Source: DATIYF01 sp035517775 | GTDB lineage: Bacteria > Acidobacteriota > Terriglobia > Terriglobales > Acidobacteriaceae | Length of the DNA stretch: 64,000 nt | Direction of reading: 5' to 3' | Assembly: GCA_035517775.1 (NCBI GenBank) | Contig: DATIYF010000018.1 | Location: forward strand, 1-64,000 | Shown here: in pieces, positions 16,879-25,078 of the stretch | Layout: every line of letters begins with the position of its first letter | Position numbering within the stretch: the first letter of the stretch is position 1 | Notes under the pieces: generated by a model | What the model was told of the DNA's origin: nothing | Database searches by the model: none | What the model saw: only the letters and a program-made list of their open reading frames with translations | Program-made: the position numbers and the translations under genes

Positions 16879-17439
16879 ATGCTCACGATTTCCCAGGCAG
16901 TCTCACGCAAAACCTCCGGCCGCGCCAGGATGGCCGCGCTCGCTGCTATTCTCGCTCTCTCTGCCCTCGCCCCCGCGGCTTCCGCCAACTGCGACAACAG
17001 GACCTCGGGCGGCTCCGGCGGCTCCGTCTCCTCTGCCGCCTTGGCCTCCTCTTCCGGCTCCAGGTCTTATTCCTCCATCGTCGGCTTGTGGAATGTCACT
17101 TTTCTTTCCGGCGGTCAGGTGGTGGATGTGGCCTTCGATGCCTGGCACGCCGACGGTATCGAAATCCTCAATGACTACACCAACCCCATCAACGGCAACG
17201 TCTGTCTGGGTGTGTGGGCCCAAACCGGCAGCCGCAGCTACAAACTCAAGCACCCCTCGTGGTACTTCGATGGCAGCGGAAACCTGCTGGGGACGGTGGT
17301 GATCCGCGAAACGGTCCGCCTCAGTTCCGACGGCAACAGCTACACCGGGACCTACACCTACGACATTTACGACGTTTCCGGCAACTTCCAGGAGGAGCTG
17401 ACGGGACAGATCAAAGCCACCCGCATCAGCGCCGATTGA
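16879..17439 (+). CDS. Secreted protein of unknown function
   Basis: 186 residues from ATG 16879, preceded by AAGGAG (16867-16872) at good spacing. A Sec signal peptide (Arg/Lys start, hydrophobic core AALAAILALSALAPAASA) ends near residue 36. The mature part opens with a Gly/Ser-rich stretch and has a beta-rich body with repeating aromatic strands (GLWNVTFLSGG, VWAQTGSRSYKLKHPSWYF, YTGTYTYDIYD), suggesting a small lipocalin-like or beta-sandwich fold. I recognise this type as a common acidobacterial secreted hypothetical. It follows the small HTH gene by 11 bases and ends at a strong hairpin. Confidence 0.8.
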   Translation: MLTISQAVSRKTSGRARMAALAAILALSALAPAASANCDNRTSGGSGGSVSSAALASSSGSRSYSSIVGLWNVTFLSGGQVVDVAFDAWHADGIEILNDYTNPINGNVCLGVWAQTGSRSYKLKHPSWYFDGSGNLLGTVVIRETVRLSSDGNSYTGTYTYDIYDVSGNFQEELTGQIKATRISAD

Positions 17440-17453
17440 CCGTTCAAAGACGG

Positions 17454-17478
17454 CTCCCCGCCCTGCCCGGGCGGGGAG
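17454..17478. terminator. Hairpin between convergent genes
   Basis: CTCCCCGCCC (17454-17463) pairs perfectly with GGGCGGGGAG (17469-17478) around a five-base loop. It sits between the stops of the secreted protein gene and acpS. There is no U-run directly after it on the + strand, so it may act as a transcript stabiliser or a bidirectional, factor-assisted terminator. Confidence 0.6.
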
Positions 17479-17485
17479 TCAATCC

Positions 17486-17863
17486 TCAGTTTTCCAGAAT
17501 CACCTGAGCGATGGCCTGCTCGGATGTATGGGAGAGGGAAAGCGCCACCCGCACTGCACCCATTTGCAAAAAAAACTCCGCCGCCTTGCCATGAAAAATC
17601 ATGGCCGGCCGGCCGCCGGGCTCGTGCGTCACTTCCACATCGCGCCAGCGCACCCCCCGCTGCCAGCCCGTGCCCAGCGCCTTCATGGCTGCTTCTTTGG
17701 CGGCGAAGCGCGCGGCATAGCGCTCCACTCGGTTGGCCTTGGAGTCGCAATACCGCATTTCGCCCTCGGTAAAAACTCGCCGCAGAAAGCGCGCGCCAAA
17801 GCGCTCAATGCTCTCTGCTATGCGCGGCACCTCCGCAATATCAATTCCCGTCCCCACGATCAT
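17486..17863 (-). CDS. acpS: Holo-[acyl-carrier-protein] synthase
   Basis: 125-residue 4'-phosphopantetheinyl transferase that converts apo-ACP to holo-ACP using CoA. Motifs are intact: GTGIDIAEVPRI at the N terminus (Mg-binding Asp8), FTEGE, the catalytic ARFAAKEAAMKALG (Glu and Lys) and SLSHTSEQAIA near the C terminus. A TACCGT box (minus strand, 17876-17871) ends seven bases before the ATG and there is no Shine-Dalgarno, so the transcript is probably leaderless. It is the only fatty-acid gene near by apart from the ACP-containing fusion at 30470. Confidence 0.95.
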   Translation of the reverse strand: MIVGTGIDIAEVPRIAESIERFGARFLRRVFTEGEMRYCDSKANRVERYAARFAAKEAAMKALGTGWQRGVRWRDVEVTHEPGGRPAMIFHGKAAEFFLQMGAVRVALSLSHTSEQAIAQVILEN

Positions 17864-18187
17864 GCCCGCTACGGTAGCACAGCCCGCGTGCCGTAAAACT
17901 GCGAACCAGAAACTGAGAACTGAGAATCACGACGATGCGGGGCCGACGTGGGGCCAACCGCGCGAAGTCTGGCCCGGGCGAAAGTCGAAGCGGCTGCCCG
18001 GCTCAGCCAGGCTTGGCGGCACAGAGGCAGAGAGCGGCCGGTTGTCAATCGAAATCTGGCGGCTTCCTCAACATTCCCGAAACGGGAAATCTCCCCCAAC
18101 CGCATGCAAGCAAATCACATCCGCCCAATTCCCAAAACGGGGAAATCCACAGATGTTCCCTGCGGAACATTCGCGCGATCCTGCCCA
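17864..18187. other. Intergenic region with three short dyads
   Basis: 324 bases without a convincing gene. It contains three hairpin-like dyads: TTCCCGAAACGGGAA (18074-18088), TTCCCAAAACGGGGAA (18129-18144) and TGTTCCCTGCGGAACA (18154-18169). The proximal 30 bases hold the acpS -10. A degenerate AACTGAGAACTGAGAA word lies at about 17898-17926. Reading frames through it look random. Confidence 0.5.
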
Positions 18188-18622
18188 TCACACTCGCCAG
18201 TGATCGCCGCGCCAGTTCTTCACTGCCTTCTTGATGTCCTTGCGCCCCAGCTTTTCCGTGGCCGCCCGCCCCGCCAACGCCACCACCTCTTCGTCAGCAG
18301 CGAAACGCAAGCCGATCAACTGGTCTTCACTCAGCAGCATGATCTGCGCCCGCTGCGACGGCATAAGTCCCGCCAGCCGCAGCCGCTCTTCCAGCCGGAT
18401 GACGCGGTCCTGCACTTTTAACGCATACATCCTCATCTTGAGCACCGCCAGCAGCAGGGCCAGGGCGGCCACCACCCGCCATGCCGGCAGCCAGCCGGGA
18501 TGCTGCACCAGCAGCACCACGGTCACGATGAAGGTGATCAGGAATACTGGCAGCACGAAAAAGTGAAACAGCGGATCGAATCGGGTGTGATTGGCAAAGT
18601 TCTGCGGAGATTTTTCGGCCAT
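18188..18622 (-). CDS. DUF6526 family membrane protein
   Basis: 144 residues. Two hydrophobic helices (about residues 20-40 FFVLPVFLITFIVTVVLL and 48-65 VVAALALLLAVLKM) are followed by a soluble C-terminal part with QDRVIRLEERLRL, typical of a conserved family of unknown function common in Acidobacteriota (named DUF6526 in databases, from memory). The N-terminal motif NFANHTRFDPLFHF and the LxxLRFAADEE segment near residue 105 are recognisable. Ribosome-binding AGGAGGA lies just upstream (18627-18633, minus strand). No function is known. Confidence 0.8.
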   Translation of the reverse strand: MAEKSPQNFANHTRFDPLFHFFVLPVFLITFIVTVVLLVQHPGWLPAWRVVAALALLLAVLKMRMYALKVQDRVIRLEERLRLAGLMPSQRAQIMLLSEDQLIGLRFAADEEVVALAGRAATEKLGRKDIKKAVKNWRGDHWRV

Positions 18623-18679
18623 GGTTCCTCCTCTTGTCGCGTCGCGCGTCGCCGTAGTGTAAACCAGAGCGAGGGGCGC

Positions 18680-19210
18680 TCACAGCAGGAGGTCGCCGCG
18701 ATAGATCACTTCCCCTGCTACCAGCCGCGCATCCGGGGAGAGCTTGTGTGGCATGGCCGGGCCGGCGGCGTCAATGTGAAGCACTTGATGACCGTGGGCC
18801 ACCAGCCAGTCGGAGACCAGCATGCGATGGCAGCGAAAGAAGACCCGCTCGGCGCACATGTAGGCGGTGCGCGAGTGCCCGGCCAGTTCAATCAGTTCTG
18901 AGGCAGCGCGCTCGAACTCCGGGGTGAGCATGTAGTCTGCGTAATTGCGAAAAGCAGGGCTGCGCAGGGCGATATTGGGAGAGTCGTCGCGGTTTTTCTT
19001 GCGGTGGCCGCCCAGCGCCTTCATCCATACGTAGGCGATGCCGGCAGCGGGCAGCGACTTTTCCAGCGCTTCGCGATTGAAGTGCGGCAGGCGGCGCGAC
19101 ATGGGGAAGGCGCGAATATCCACCAGGGTCTGAATGGAGTGGGCCTGCAAAGCCGCAAGCAACTCGTCAAGCGGGCGCGTGGAATGGCCGATGGTGTAGA
19201 GCGTCGCCAA
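18680..19210 (-). CDS. DUF488 domain-containing protein
   Basis: 176 residues, the usual length. It starts with LYTIGHSTRPLDELLAAL and continues with VDIRAFPMSRRLPHFN and the YMCAERVFFRCHR segment, all signatures of the DUF488 family, whose biochemical role is unknown. The central Cys in MCAE and the paired FFRCHR are conserved and could be catalytic or metal binding. The start is TTG at 19210, weakly supported. It lies 24 bases after selA on the same strand and may be co-transcribed with it. Confidence 0.88.
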   Translation of the reverse strand: MATLYTIGHSTRPLDELLAALQAHSIQTLVDIRAFPMSRRLPHFNREALEKSLPAAGIAYVWMKALGGHRKKNRDDSPNIALRSPAFRNYADYMLTPEFERAASELIELAGHSRTAYMCAERVFFRCHRMLVSDWLVAHGHQVLHIDAAGPAMPHKLSPDARLVAGEVIYRGDLLL

Positions 19211-19234
19211 GCTTCACCGGGCAATCACAGACTT

Positions 19235-20653
19235 CTATGAGATGGCGGAGGCGGTCTGCTCGAGAGCTTGCGCCACAGCCGCATCCTGCTGCGGGAGTAC
19301 CGTGCGCAGATCGAGCAGCACGCGGCCTTCTTCCACGCGCGCGACGACGGGCGGCTCAAAGGAACGCAGGCGCGCGGCCAGCTCCTCCGCGCTCAGGCCC
19401 GGGCAACTCAGGGCAAGCAGGCGAGTGGGCAAGGTGGCGGAAGGCGCAGCGCCGCCGCCGATGAGAGACTCGCCCTCCAGCAACTCCACCGAGAGCCGGG
19501 AAGTCTTCACCCGTTGCGCCAGAGCTTCGGCGCGGCGCGCAATCTCCTCTTTGGAAAGGCGCATCATGCGCAGGGCGGGAATGGTCTCGTGATCGCGCTT
19601 CACGTAGGCGAGCAGAGTCGCTTCGAGGGCGGCGCAGGTGAGCTTATCCACGCGCAGGGCGCGGAACAGAGAATTGGCGCGCATGGCGGCGATGAGATCG
19701 CTGCGGCCGCTCAGAATGCCGGCCTGCGGGCCGCCCAGCAGTTTGTCTCCGCTGTAAGTCACCACGCTCACGCCGGTGCTCAGGCGGTCGAGCACCCCCG
19801 GCTCGCCGTTAATGCCGGCGGAGGTCAGATCGAAGAGCGCGCCGCTGCCCAGATCGTCCATTAGCGGCAGATTATGTTTGGCGGCCAGGGCCACCAGTTC
19901 TTCCACGCCCGGCTGCGCGGTGAAGCCGGTGATCTGAAAATTCGAGCGATGCACGCGCAGCAGCAGCCGCGTGTTCGCATTGATGGCCTTTTCGTAGTCG
20001 GCCAGGCGGGTGCGATTGGTGGTGCCGACCTCGCGCAGAATCGCGCCGGATTTGGCCATCACATCCGGAATGCGAAAGGAGCCGCCAATTTCAACCAGCT
20101 CGCCGCGGGAGACGATGACCTCTCCGCGGTCGGCCAAAGTGTTCAGCGCGAGCAGCACCGCGGCGGCGTTGTTATTGACGACGATGGTGGAGACTGGTGA
20201 GCCGGCGCCGGAAAGCAGGCTGCGGAACAGGCGGTCCACATGCGCGTCGCGGCGGCCGCGCTCGCCCGCGGCGAGATCGAACTCCAGATTGGAATAAGTG
20301 CCGGCGGTCTTCTGAAGGTGCGCGAGCGCAGCGGCGGAGAGCGGGGCGCGGCCCAGGTTGGTGTGAAGGATCACGCCGGTGGCGTTGATGACCGGCCGAA
20401 GGGAATAACTCAATGCGGCGCGGAGCTGGCGCTCGATGGCCGGGGCCAGTCCTGAGACGGCCAGGTCCACGGCGCTGGCGTCGAGATGAGCTTCGGCGAT
20501 TTCGGCGCGAAGGCGGGAGAGCACGGTACGGGCAGCGTCCGTGACCGCCGCCTGCCCTTCATTCGAAACCAGCAAGGCGAGTTCGGGCTGGCGCAGCAAC
20601 TCATCCACCGAGGGCAGCTTGCGGTACAGATCGGATTGAGAAGCCGTTTTCAA
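19235..20653 (-). CDS. selA: L-seryl-tRNA(Sec) selenium transferase
   Basis: 472-residue PLP enzyme converting seryl-tRNA(Sec) to selenocysteinyl-tRNA(Sec) with selenophosphate. Full length for the family. The N-terminal tRNA-binding part (LYRKLPSVDELLRQPEL) aligns with E. coli SelA from memory. The core has INATGVILHTNLGRAPLS and the PLP lysine in TYSGDKLLGGPQAGIL. The start is TTG 20653, supported by the alignment and by a CATAAT box (20666-20661, minus strand) seven bases upstream with no Shine-Dalgarno. No selB, selD, tRNA(Sec) or recognisable selenoprotein is present in this window, so its partners must be elsewhere or absent. Confidence 0.93.
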   Translation of the reverse strand: MKTASQSDLYRKLPSVDELLRQPELALLVSNEGQAAVTDAARTVLSRLRAEIAEAHLDASAVDLAVSGLAPAIERQLRAALSYSLRPVINATGVILHTNLGRAPLSAAALAHLQKTAGTYSNLEFDLAAGERGRRDAHVDRLFRSLLSGAGSPVSTIVVNNNAAAVLLALNTLADRGEVIVSRGELVEIGGSFRIPDVMAKSGAILREVGTTNRTRLADYEKAINANTRLLLRVHRSNFQITGFTAQPGVEELVALAAKHNLPLMDDLGSGALFDLTSAGINGEPGVLDRLSTGVSVVTYSGDKLLGGPQAGILSGRSDLIAAMRANSLFRALRVDKLTCAALEATLLAYVKRDHETIPALRMMRLSKEEIARRAEALAQRVKTSRLSVELLEGESLIGGGAAPSATLPTRLLALSCPGLSAEELAARLRSFEPPVVARVEEGRVLLDLRTVLPQQDAAVAQALEQTASAIS

Positions 20654-20780
20654 CCCGATGATTATGACATGGTGGCCGGGAGCTTTTAGCTCTTAGCCCT
20701 AGCTTGCAGCTCATCGCCTCGAGTTCCAGGCTTCTTGCAGATTTTTGCCTTCCGCGCTGCCTTCTGCCAAACTGAAGCGG

Positions 20781-22739
20781 ATGGGGCGCATTCACGTTCT
20801 TCCCGAACACGTGGCCAACAAGATCGCCGCCGGCGAGGTGGTGGAGCGGCCGGCCTCGGTGGTGAAAGAGCTGCTGGAAAATGCGCTGGACGCGGGCGCT
20901 ACGCGGATCACGGTGAATGTGGAAGCGGGCGGCAAAAAACTGATTCAGGTCACTGACAATGGCTGCGGCATGGTGCGGGACGATGCGCTGCTGGCCTTCG
21001 AGCGCCATGCGACCTCAAAGATCAAAAACGCGGAAGACCTGCTCAGCGTAGCCACCCTGGGTTTTCGCGGCGAGGCGCTGCCCTCGATTGCCTCGGTGGC
21101 ACGGCTGCGGCTGGAGACGCGCGCGCCGGAAGAAGATGCGGGCACGGTGATCGAAATCAACGGCGGAAAAATATTTAACGTGCAGCCGGCCGGGCTGCCG
21201 GCGGGCACTTCCATCACGGTGCGCGATCTGTTCTTCAATACTCCGGCGCGAAAAAAGTTTCTCAAGGCGGAATCCACCGAGCTTTCGCACCTAGCCTCGC
21301 TGGTGACGCATTACGCGCTGGCGCATCCGGAAAAGCATTTCGAGCTGCACGCGGCCACACACGCCATGCTGGTGGCGCCGCCGGTCAGCGAACTGAGCGC
21401 GCGCGTTTACCAGGTTTTCGGCAAGGAAGTTCTCGAGCAGCTGATTCCGGTGACGGCGGTGCAGGCTTTGGAGCGCACCGGACTGCCGCAGGCCCCGCCA
21501 TGGCGGCGGGAAGATGCAGACACTGAAGATCAACCGGAGTCTTTCGGCGAGATGCGCCTTCGGGGCTTCGTTTCGAAACCGGAGATCCAGAAGCTCAACC
21601 GCAATTCAATTTACGTTTTCGCCAACGGGCGGCTGATTCGCGACCGTTTGATTCAGCACGCGCTGACCGAGGCCTACCGCAACATCATTCCCCCTTCGGT
21701 CTATCCGGTGGTGCTGTTGTTTCTGGAGCTGCCCAGCGGCGAGGTGGATGTGAATGTGCATCCCTCAAAGACCGAGGTGCGCTTCCGGCAGCAGACGCTG
21801 GTGCATGATTTCGTCCGCGAGTCGGTCCGCGCGGCACTGATGAAGGCGCGCCCCGCGCCGCAATTTGCCACCGAGATCACGGCGCGCCCCAGCGCCAGCC
21901 CCTCGCTGACGCCCGGCAGCCGGGCCACGCCGGTGGATATTGCCGCCTGGCGCGCGTTATATGGGCCAGCAGCGCCGCCGGGATTTGCGCTGCAGCCGCC
22001 GGTGGTGCCGGCGCAAACCGAGCGGCTGAACTTTCAGGGCGAGGCGATTGCCGTGGAGGCCAACGCCGCGGTCTCGCTGGCACGCGCTCCGCAACCAGTC
22101 TGGCAGGACGCCTGCGCCCCGCCGCTCGAGAGCAGCGAGCAGGAGCCGACGCTCTCTTCTCTCGGCACGCTGAGGGCGCTGGGGCAGATTCGCAATTCGT
22201 TCATCCTGGCGGTGAATGAGGATGGCTTGTGGATCATTGATCAGCACGTGGCCCACGAGCGGGTGCTGTTTGAGCGAATCCTGAAGCAGCGGGCGGCCAA
22301 GAAGGTGGAGAGCCAGCGGCTGCTTATGCCGCTGGTGCTGGAGCTGACGCCGGCACAGCAGGCGGTATTCGCGGAGATTTCGGAGGAGCTGGGCCAGAAC
22401 GGCTTTGAGGCCGAGCCCTTCGGGGCCCGCAGCCTAGCAGTGAAAGTTGCGCCGGCGGGAATTGAAGGCGCGCAGGTGGAGAAGATGCTGCAGGAACTGC
22501 TGGAGCAGCTGGCGCGGGAGGAGCAGCGGCTGAACCTGGAGAAGGTGCGGGCGCGGATTGCGGCCTCCATTGCCTGCCACGCCGCCATCAAAGTCAACAT
22601 GCCGCTGGAGCAGAACAAAATGGAGTGGCTGCTGGCGGAGCTGGCGAAAACCGAATGCCCGATGTCGTGCCCGCACGGGCGGCCGGTCGTGCTGCGCTAC
22701 TCCATGAAGGACATTCAGAGGGCGTTTAAGAGAATCTAG
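20781..22739 (+). CDS. mutL: DNA mismatch repair protein MutL
   Basis: 652 residues from ATG 20781. N-terminal GHKL ATPase: IAAGEVVERPASVVKELLEN, DNGCGM, TLGFRGEALPSIASV. The S5-like transducer domain carries VDVNVHPSKTEVRF. A Pro/Ala-rich linker follows, then the dimerisation/endonuclease domain with DQHVAHERVLFE (DQHA motif with Val for Ala), CHAAIK, CPHGRPV and the C-terminal FKRI. The metal-binding motifs suggest a nicking MutL of the type found in bacteria lacking MutH. A CAAACT box ends seven bases before the ATG. The neighbouring selA is divergent. Confidence 0.96.
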   Translation: MGRIHVLPEHVANKIAAGEVVERPASVVKELLENALDAGATRITVNVEAGGKKLIQVTDNGCGMVRDDALLAFERHATSKIKNAEDLLSVATLGFRGEALPSIASVARLRLETRAPEEDAGTVIEINGGKIFNVQPAGLPAGTSITVRDLFFNTPARKKFLKAESTELSHLASLVTHYALAHPEKHFELHAATHAMLVAPPVSELSARVYQVFGKEVLEQLIPVTAVQALERTGLPQAPPWRREDADTEDQPESFGEMRLRGFVSKPEIQKLNRNSIYVFANGRLIRDRLIQHALTEAYRNIIPPSVYPVVLLFLELPSGEVDVNVHPSKTEVRFRQQTLVHDFVRESVRAALMKARPAPQFATEITARPSASPSLTPGSRATPVDIAAWRALYGPAAPPGFALQPPVVPAQTERLNFQGEAIAVEANAAVSLARAPQPVWQDACAPPLESSEQEPTLSSLGTLRALGQIRNSFILAVNEDGLWIIDQHVAHERVLFERILKQRAAKKVESQRLLMPLVLELTPAQQAVFAEISEELGQNGFEAEPFGARSLAVKVAPAGIEGAQVEKMLQELLEQLAREEQRLNLEKVRARIAASIACHAAIKVNMPLEQNKMEWLLAELAKTECPMSCPHGRPVVLRYSMKDIQRAFKRI

Positions 22740-22753
22740 CTGTCAGCACTCGC

Positions 22754-22855
22754 CATTCAGCACTCAGTTGGACTCGTGGCATTCGGAACTTAGGGCCAAG
22801 ATCGCTCGGGGCTTGAACGGCTGATCGCTGAATGCTGAATGATGAGTGCTGAATG
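22754..22855. repeat. 13-bp perfect inverted repeat bounding a 102-bp element
   Basis: CATTCAGCACTCA (22754-22766) is exactly inverted as TGAGTGCTGAATG (22843-22855), with 76 bases between. Further partial matches extend both arms (GCTGAATGCTGAATG inside the right arm). The element fills most of the spacer between mutL and the next gene; its right arm reaches an ATG at 22853, which is why I prefer the next ATG (22868) as start. It could be a long hairpin or a MITE-like insertion remnant. Confidence 0.6.
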
Positions 22856-22867
22856 CTCACCGCATCT

Positions 22868-23740
22868 ATGGACCTTGAGCAGCTTCGCCGCGAGAAGTGG
22901 CGCCTGAACGGGCAGCCGGTGCGCACGCTGGAGGAGGCGCGTTCCTTCATCGAGTCGGTGGGGTTTTGTCTGATGTATCCCCTGCGGCCGCCGGTGCTGG
23001 TTCCGACTTTCATCGGGGCATGGGCGGGCGCGGAGGAGCGCCTGCCCGTCTGGCAGCAGGCGTTTGCCGACCCGCGGGCGGCCGAGGCGACCGAACTGAT
23101 GGTCCGTTTGCTGCGCGAGCGCTACGCGTACGAAGCCAATCTGTTCGATGAGAACAATGCCTTTTTGCTGGCAGCTTCGGTGTTTCCGTATTTTTATGCG
23201 CTGGTGGGTGAGAGGAATCCGAAGCAGGCGCCGAAGCCAGGGGCGAGTTCCGGATATTCGCAGCTGGCCTGCGATACGTTTGCCGCCATTCAGCGGGGCG
23301 GGCCCATCTCGAAGCAGAAGCTGATGGAGACGCTGGGAGGCGGGGTTTCGGTGGCGGCCATGGACCGGTCGCTGGCGGAGTTGTGGTCGAAGCTGCGCAT
23401 CACGCGAGTGGATTACAGCGCGAGCGAAGGGTCGGTGTGGGACGTGCTCTATCGCTGGGCGCCGGATGCGGTGCACGAGGGAATCGAGCTCTCGCTGGCG
23501 GCGGCGCTCTCGGCACTGCTTTCCAAGTATCTGGATTGCGTGGCGGCGGCCGACCAGCAGGAACTGGAGAGCTTCTTCGGAAATTTCGTGGCGCGCTCGC
23601 GGGTGCGGGAGGCGGTGAATGCACTGCTGGCGGCGCGCGAACTGGAGTTCCTACGGGTGGGGAACCGGTCGCTGGTGCGCCTGACGCCGCGAGGGGAGAC
23701 GGCACGGCCTGCGCGCCCCGAGCAGGCGGCGAAGGGTTGA
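22868..23740 (+). CDS. Winged-helix protein, tentatively AlkZ/YcaQ-related
   Basis: 290 residues from ATG 22868. N-terminal part contains ARSFIESVGFCLMYPLRPP and LVPTFIGAW, then RLLRERYAYEANLFDENNAFLLAAS. Winged-helix-like units follow (GGPISKQKLMETLGG, and VREAVNALLAARELEFLRVG near the C terminus). The plan, with tandem winged helices and no enzymatic motif, resembles proteins annotated as AlkZ-related (the HTH_42 interstrand-crosslink glycosylase family), but I do not see the QxD/QxQ-type catalytic motif clearly. Location just after mutL fits a DNA-repair role. That is suggestive only; the family call is weak. Confidence 0.5.
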   Translation: MDLEQLRREKWRLNGQPVRTLEEARSFIESVGFCLMYPLRPPVLVPTFIGAWAGAEERLPVWQQAFADPRAAEATELMVRLLRERYAYEANLFDENNAFLLAASVFPYFYALVGERNPKQAPKPGASSGYSQLACDTFAAIQRGGPISKQKLMETLGGGVSVAAMDRSLAELWSKLRITRVDYSASEGSVWDVLYRWAPDAVHEGIELSLAAALSALLSKYLDCVAAADQQELESFFGNFVARSRVREAVNALLAARELEFLRVGNRSLVRLTPRGETARPARPEQAAKG

Positions 23741-23896
23741 GCCTGTCGCCAGAGAGAAAACCCTCTCACCCAGGACGCGCAGGTACAGGAAGGAAGGTCT
23801 CACCACGAAGGGCACGAGGGCGCAGGAAGCAAAGCTCTTCGGCCTTTTCCCGTGCCACGCCTAGATCGCTCGTTCCGGTGCGGTACTTATCGAGTG

Positions 23897-23918
23897 GAGA
23901 CGTAGCAAGCTACGTCTC
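23897..23918. repeat. Dispersed 22-bp palindrome, copy 1
   Basis: GAGACGTAGC-AA-GCTACGTCTC is a perfect 10-bp inverted repeat. The same palindrome (centre TT, i.e. the reverse complement) recurs at 52846-52867. It lies in a 211-base non-coding spacer upstream of cmk, where it could form a transcript hairpin. Two identical 22-mers in 64 kb point to a mobile or amplified repeat family. Confidence 0.85.
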
Positions 23919-23951
23919 TACGAGTGGCCGTGTAAAATCAGTAGCCGCAGG

Positions 23952-24644
23952 ATGACGGAGAAGGCGCAGCGGAAACTCATCATCGCCCTGGACGGCCCGG
24001 CGGGCGCGGGCAAGAGCACGATTGCCTCACGGCTGGCGCGCAAGCTGGGCTACGTGAACCTGGAGAGCGGGGCCATGTACCGGGCGCTGGCGCTGAAGGC
24101 GATCGAGTGGGACACCTCCTTCGAAGATGAGCCGGCGTTGCTCAAGCTGGCGCACGAATCGCATATTGATCTGGAGCCGACGCTGGGTGGCAATCGTGTC
24201 TTGCTGGATGGGCGGGACGTTACGGCGCGGGTGCGCGAAGCCGATGTGACGGAGGCGGCGTCGCGGGTTTCGGTGCATCCCAAGGTACGGGAGTGGATGG
24301 TGGCACGGCAGCGGGAGATGGGGCAGGGCGGGGGCGTGGTGATGGAGGGGCGCGACATCGGCACCAAGGTTTTTCCGGATGCCGACGTGAAGATCTTTCT
24401 CGACGCCGACCCGGTGATCCGGGGGAGGCGGCGGCTGAGCCAGCAGGCGCGGCAGGGAGCTTCCGAGGAAGCTCTCATCAAGGAGTTGCGCGAGCGCGAC
24501 CGGCGCGACCGCACGCGGGCCACTTCACCGCTGCAACCGGCGGCGGACGCGGTGGTGCTGGATTCGACTGCGCTCTCCGAGGACGAAGTCCTGGAGCGGG
24601 TGGAAGCGCTGGTGGGCCGGAAGCTGGGCGAGGCGGGAGAGTAA
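23952..24644 (+). CDS. cmk: Cytidylate kinase
   Basis: 230 residues; phosphorylates CMP/dCMP with ATP. The P-loop GPAGAGKST is near residue 15. The family-specific segments LESGAMYRALALKA, GRDVTARVREADVTEAASRVSVHP (positions 24209-24280), VVMEGRDIGTKVFPDAD and IFLDADPVIRGRRR are all present, and the lid Arg-rich RERDRRDRTRATSPL is intact. Length is normal. TAAAAT (23932-23937) ends 14 bases before ATG. In many bacteria cmk sits beside rpsA; here it is followed by a convergent MarR gene. Confidence 0.96.
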   Translation: MTEKAQRKLIIALDGPAGAGKSTIASRLARKLGYVNLESGAMYRALALKAIEWDTSFEDEPALLKLAHESHIDLEPTLGGNRVLLDGRDVTARVREADVTEAASRVSVHPKVREWMVARQREMGQGGGVVMEGRDIGTKVFPDADVKIFLDADPVIRGRRRLSQQARQGASEEALIKELRERDRRDRTRATSPLQPAADAVVLDSTALSEDEVLERVEALVGRKLGEAGE

Positions 24645-24667
24645 CTCCCGGCACAAGCCGGCAACAC

Positions 24668-25078
24668 TCAGGCGCTAATGTGCAGGTGCCGCAGCGATGC
24701 GACCAGGGGCGGGCCGTCGTAGGCCAGGCCGGCCAAGCTCTTGCTGGCCAACCTGCCCAGCAGGCGCTCTCCTTTCGGGGTGAGCTGCAGAGCGTGAGAG
24801 CGGCGGTCGTAGCGGCTGCGGCGGGTGCGCACCAGTCCTTGCCGCACCAGGCGCCGTACCGTGCGGGCGGCGACGCGATGCTGCAGCATCAGGCGCCGGC
24901 TCATGGCTGAAATATTGGCGTCCATATCGCGGGGAAACGCCTTTAAGGCCAATAACAGATCGTAGGCGGCGCCATCCAGGCCAGCGGTGCGGGCGGCGCT
25001 TTGCCGGGTATCCAGAAACTGCTGCAGCTGCGACCAGAATTCAAGAATGGGCTCGCCGTTGCTTCTTTCGCTGTTCAT
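24668..25078 (-). CDS. MarR-family transcriptional regulator
   Basis: 136 residues with the MarR layout: N-terminal dimerisation helix (EFWSQLQQFLDTRQ), LDGAAYDLLLALKAFP, a recognition helix region (ISAMSRRLMLQHRVAARTVRRL) and a wing with RRSRYDRRSHALQLTPKGERLL. The DxRS/R wing motif is conserved. Likely a dimeric repressor binding a palindrome; the ligand is unknown. Upstream (minus strand) lies AGGGAG eight bases before ATG. The gene downstream on the same strand is not adjacent, and the divergent region upstream is otherwise low in coding signal. Confidence 0.82.
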   Translation of the reverse strand: MNSERSNGEPILEFWSQLQQFLDTRQSAARTAGLDGAAYDLLLALKAFPRDMDANISAMSRRLMLQHRVAARTVRRLVRQGLVRTRRSRYDRRSHALQLTPKGERLLGRLASKSLAGLAYDGPPLVASLRHLHISA

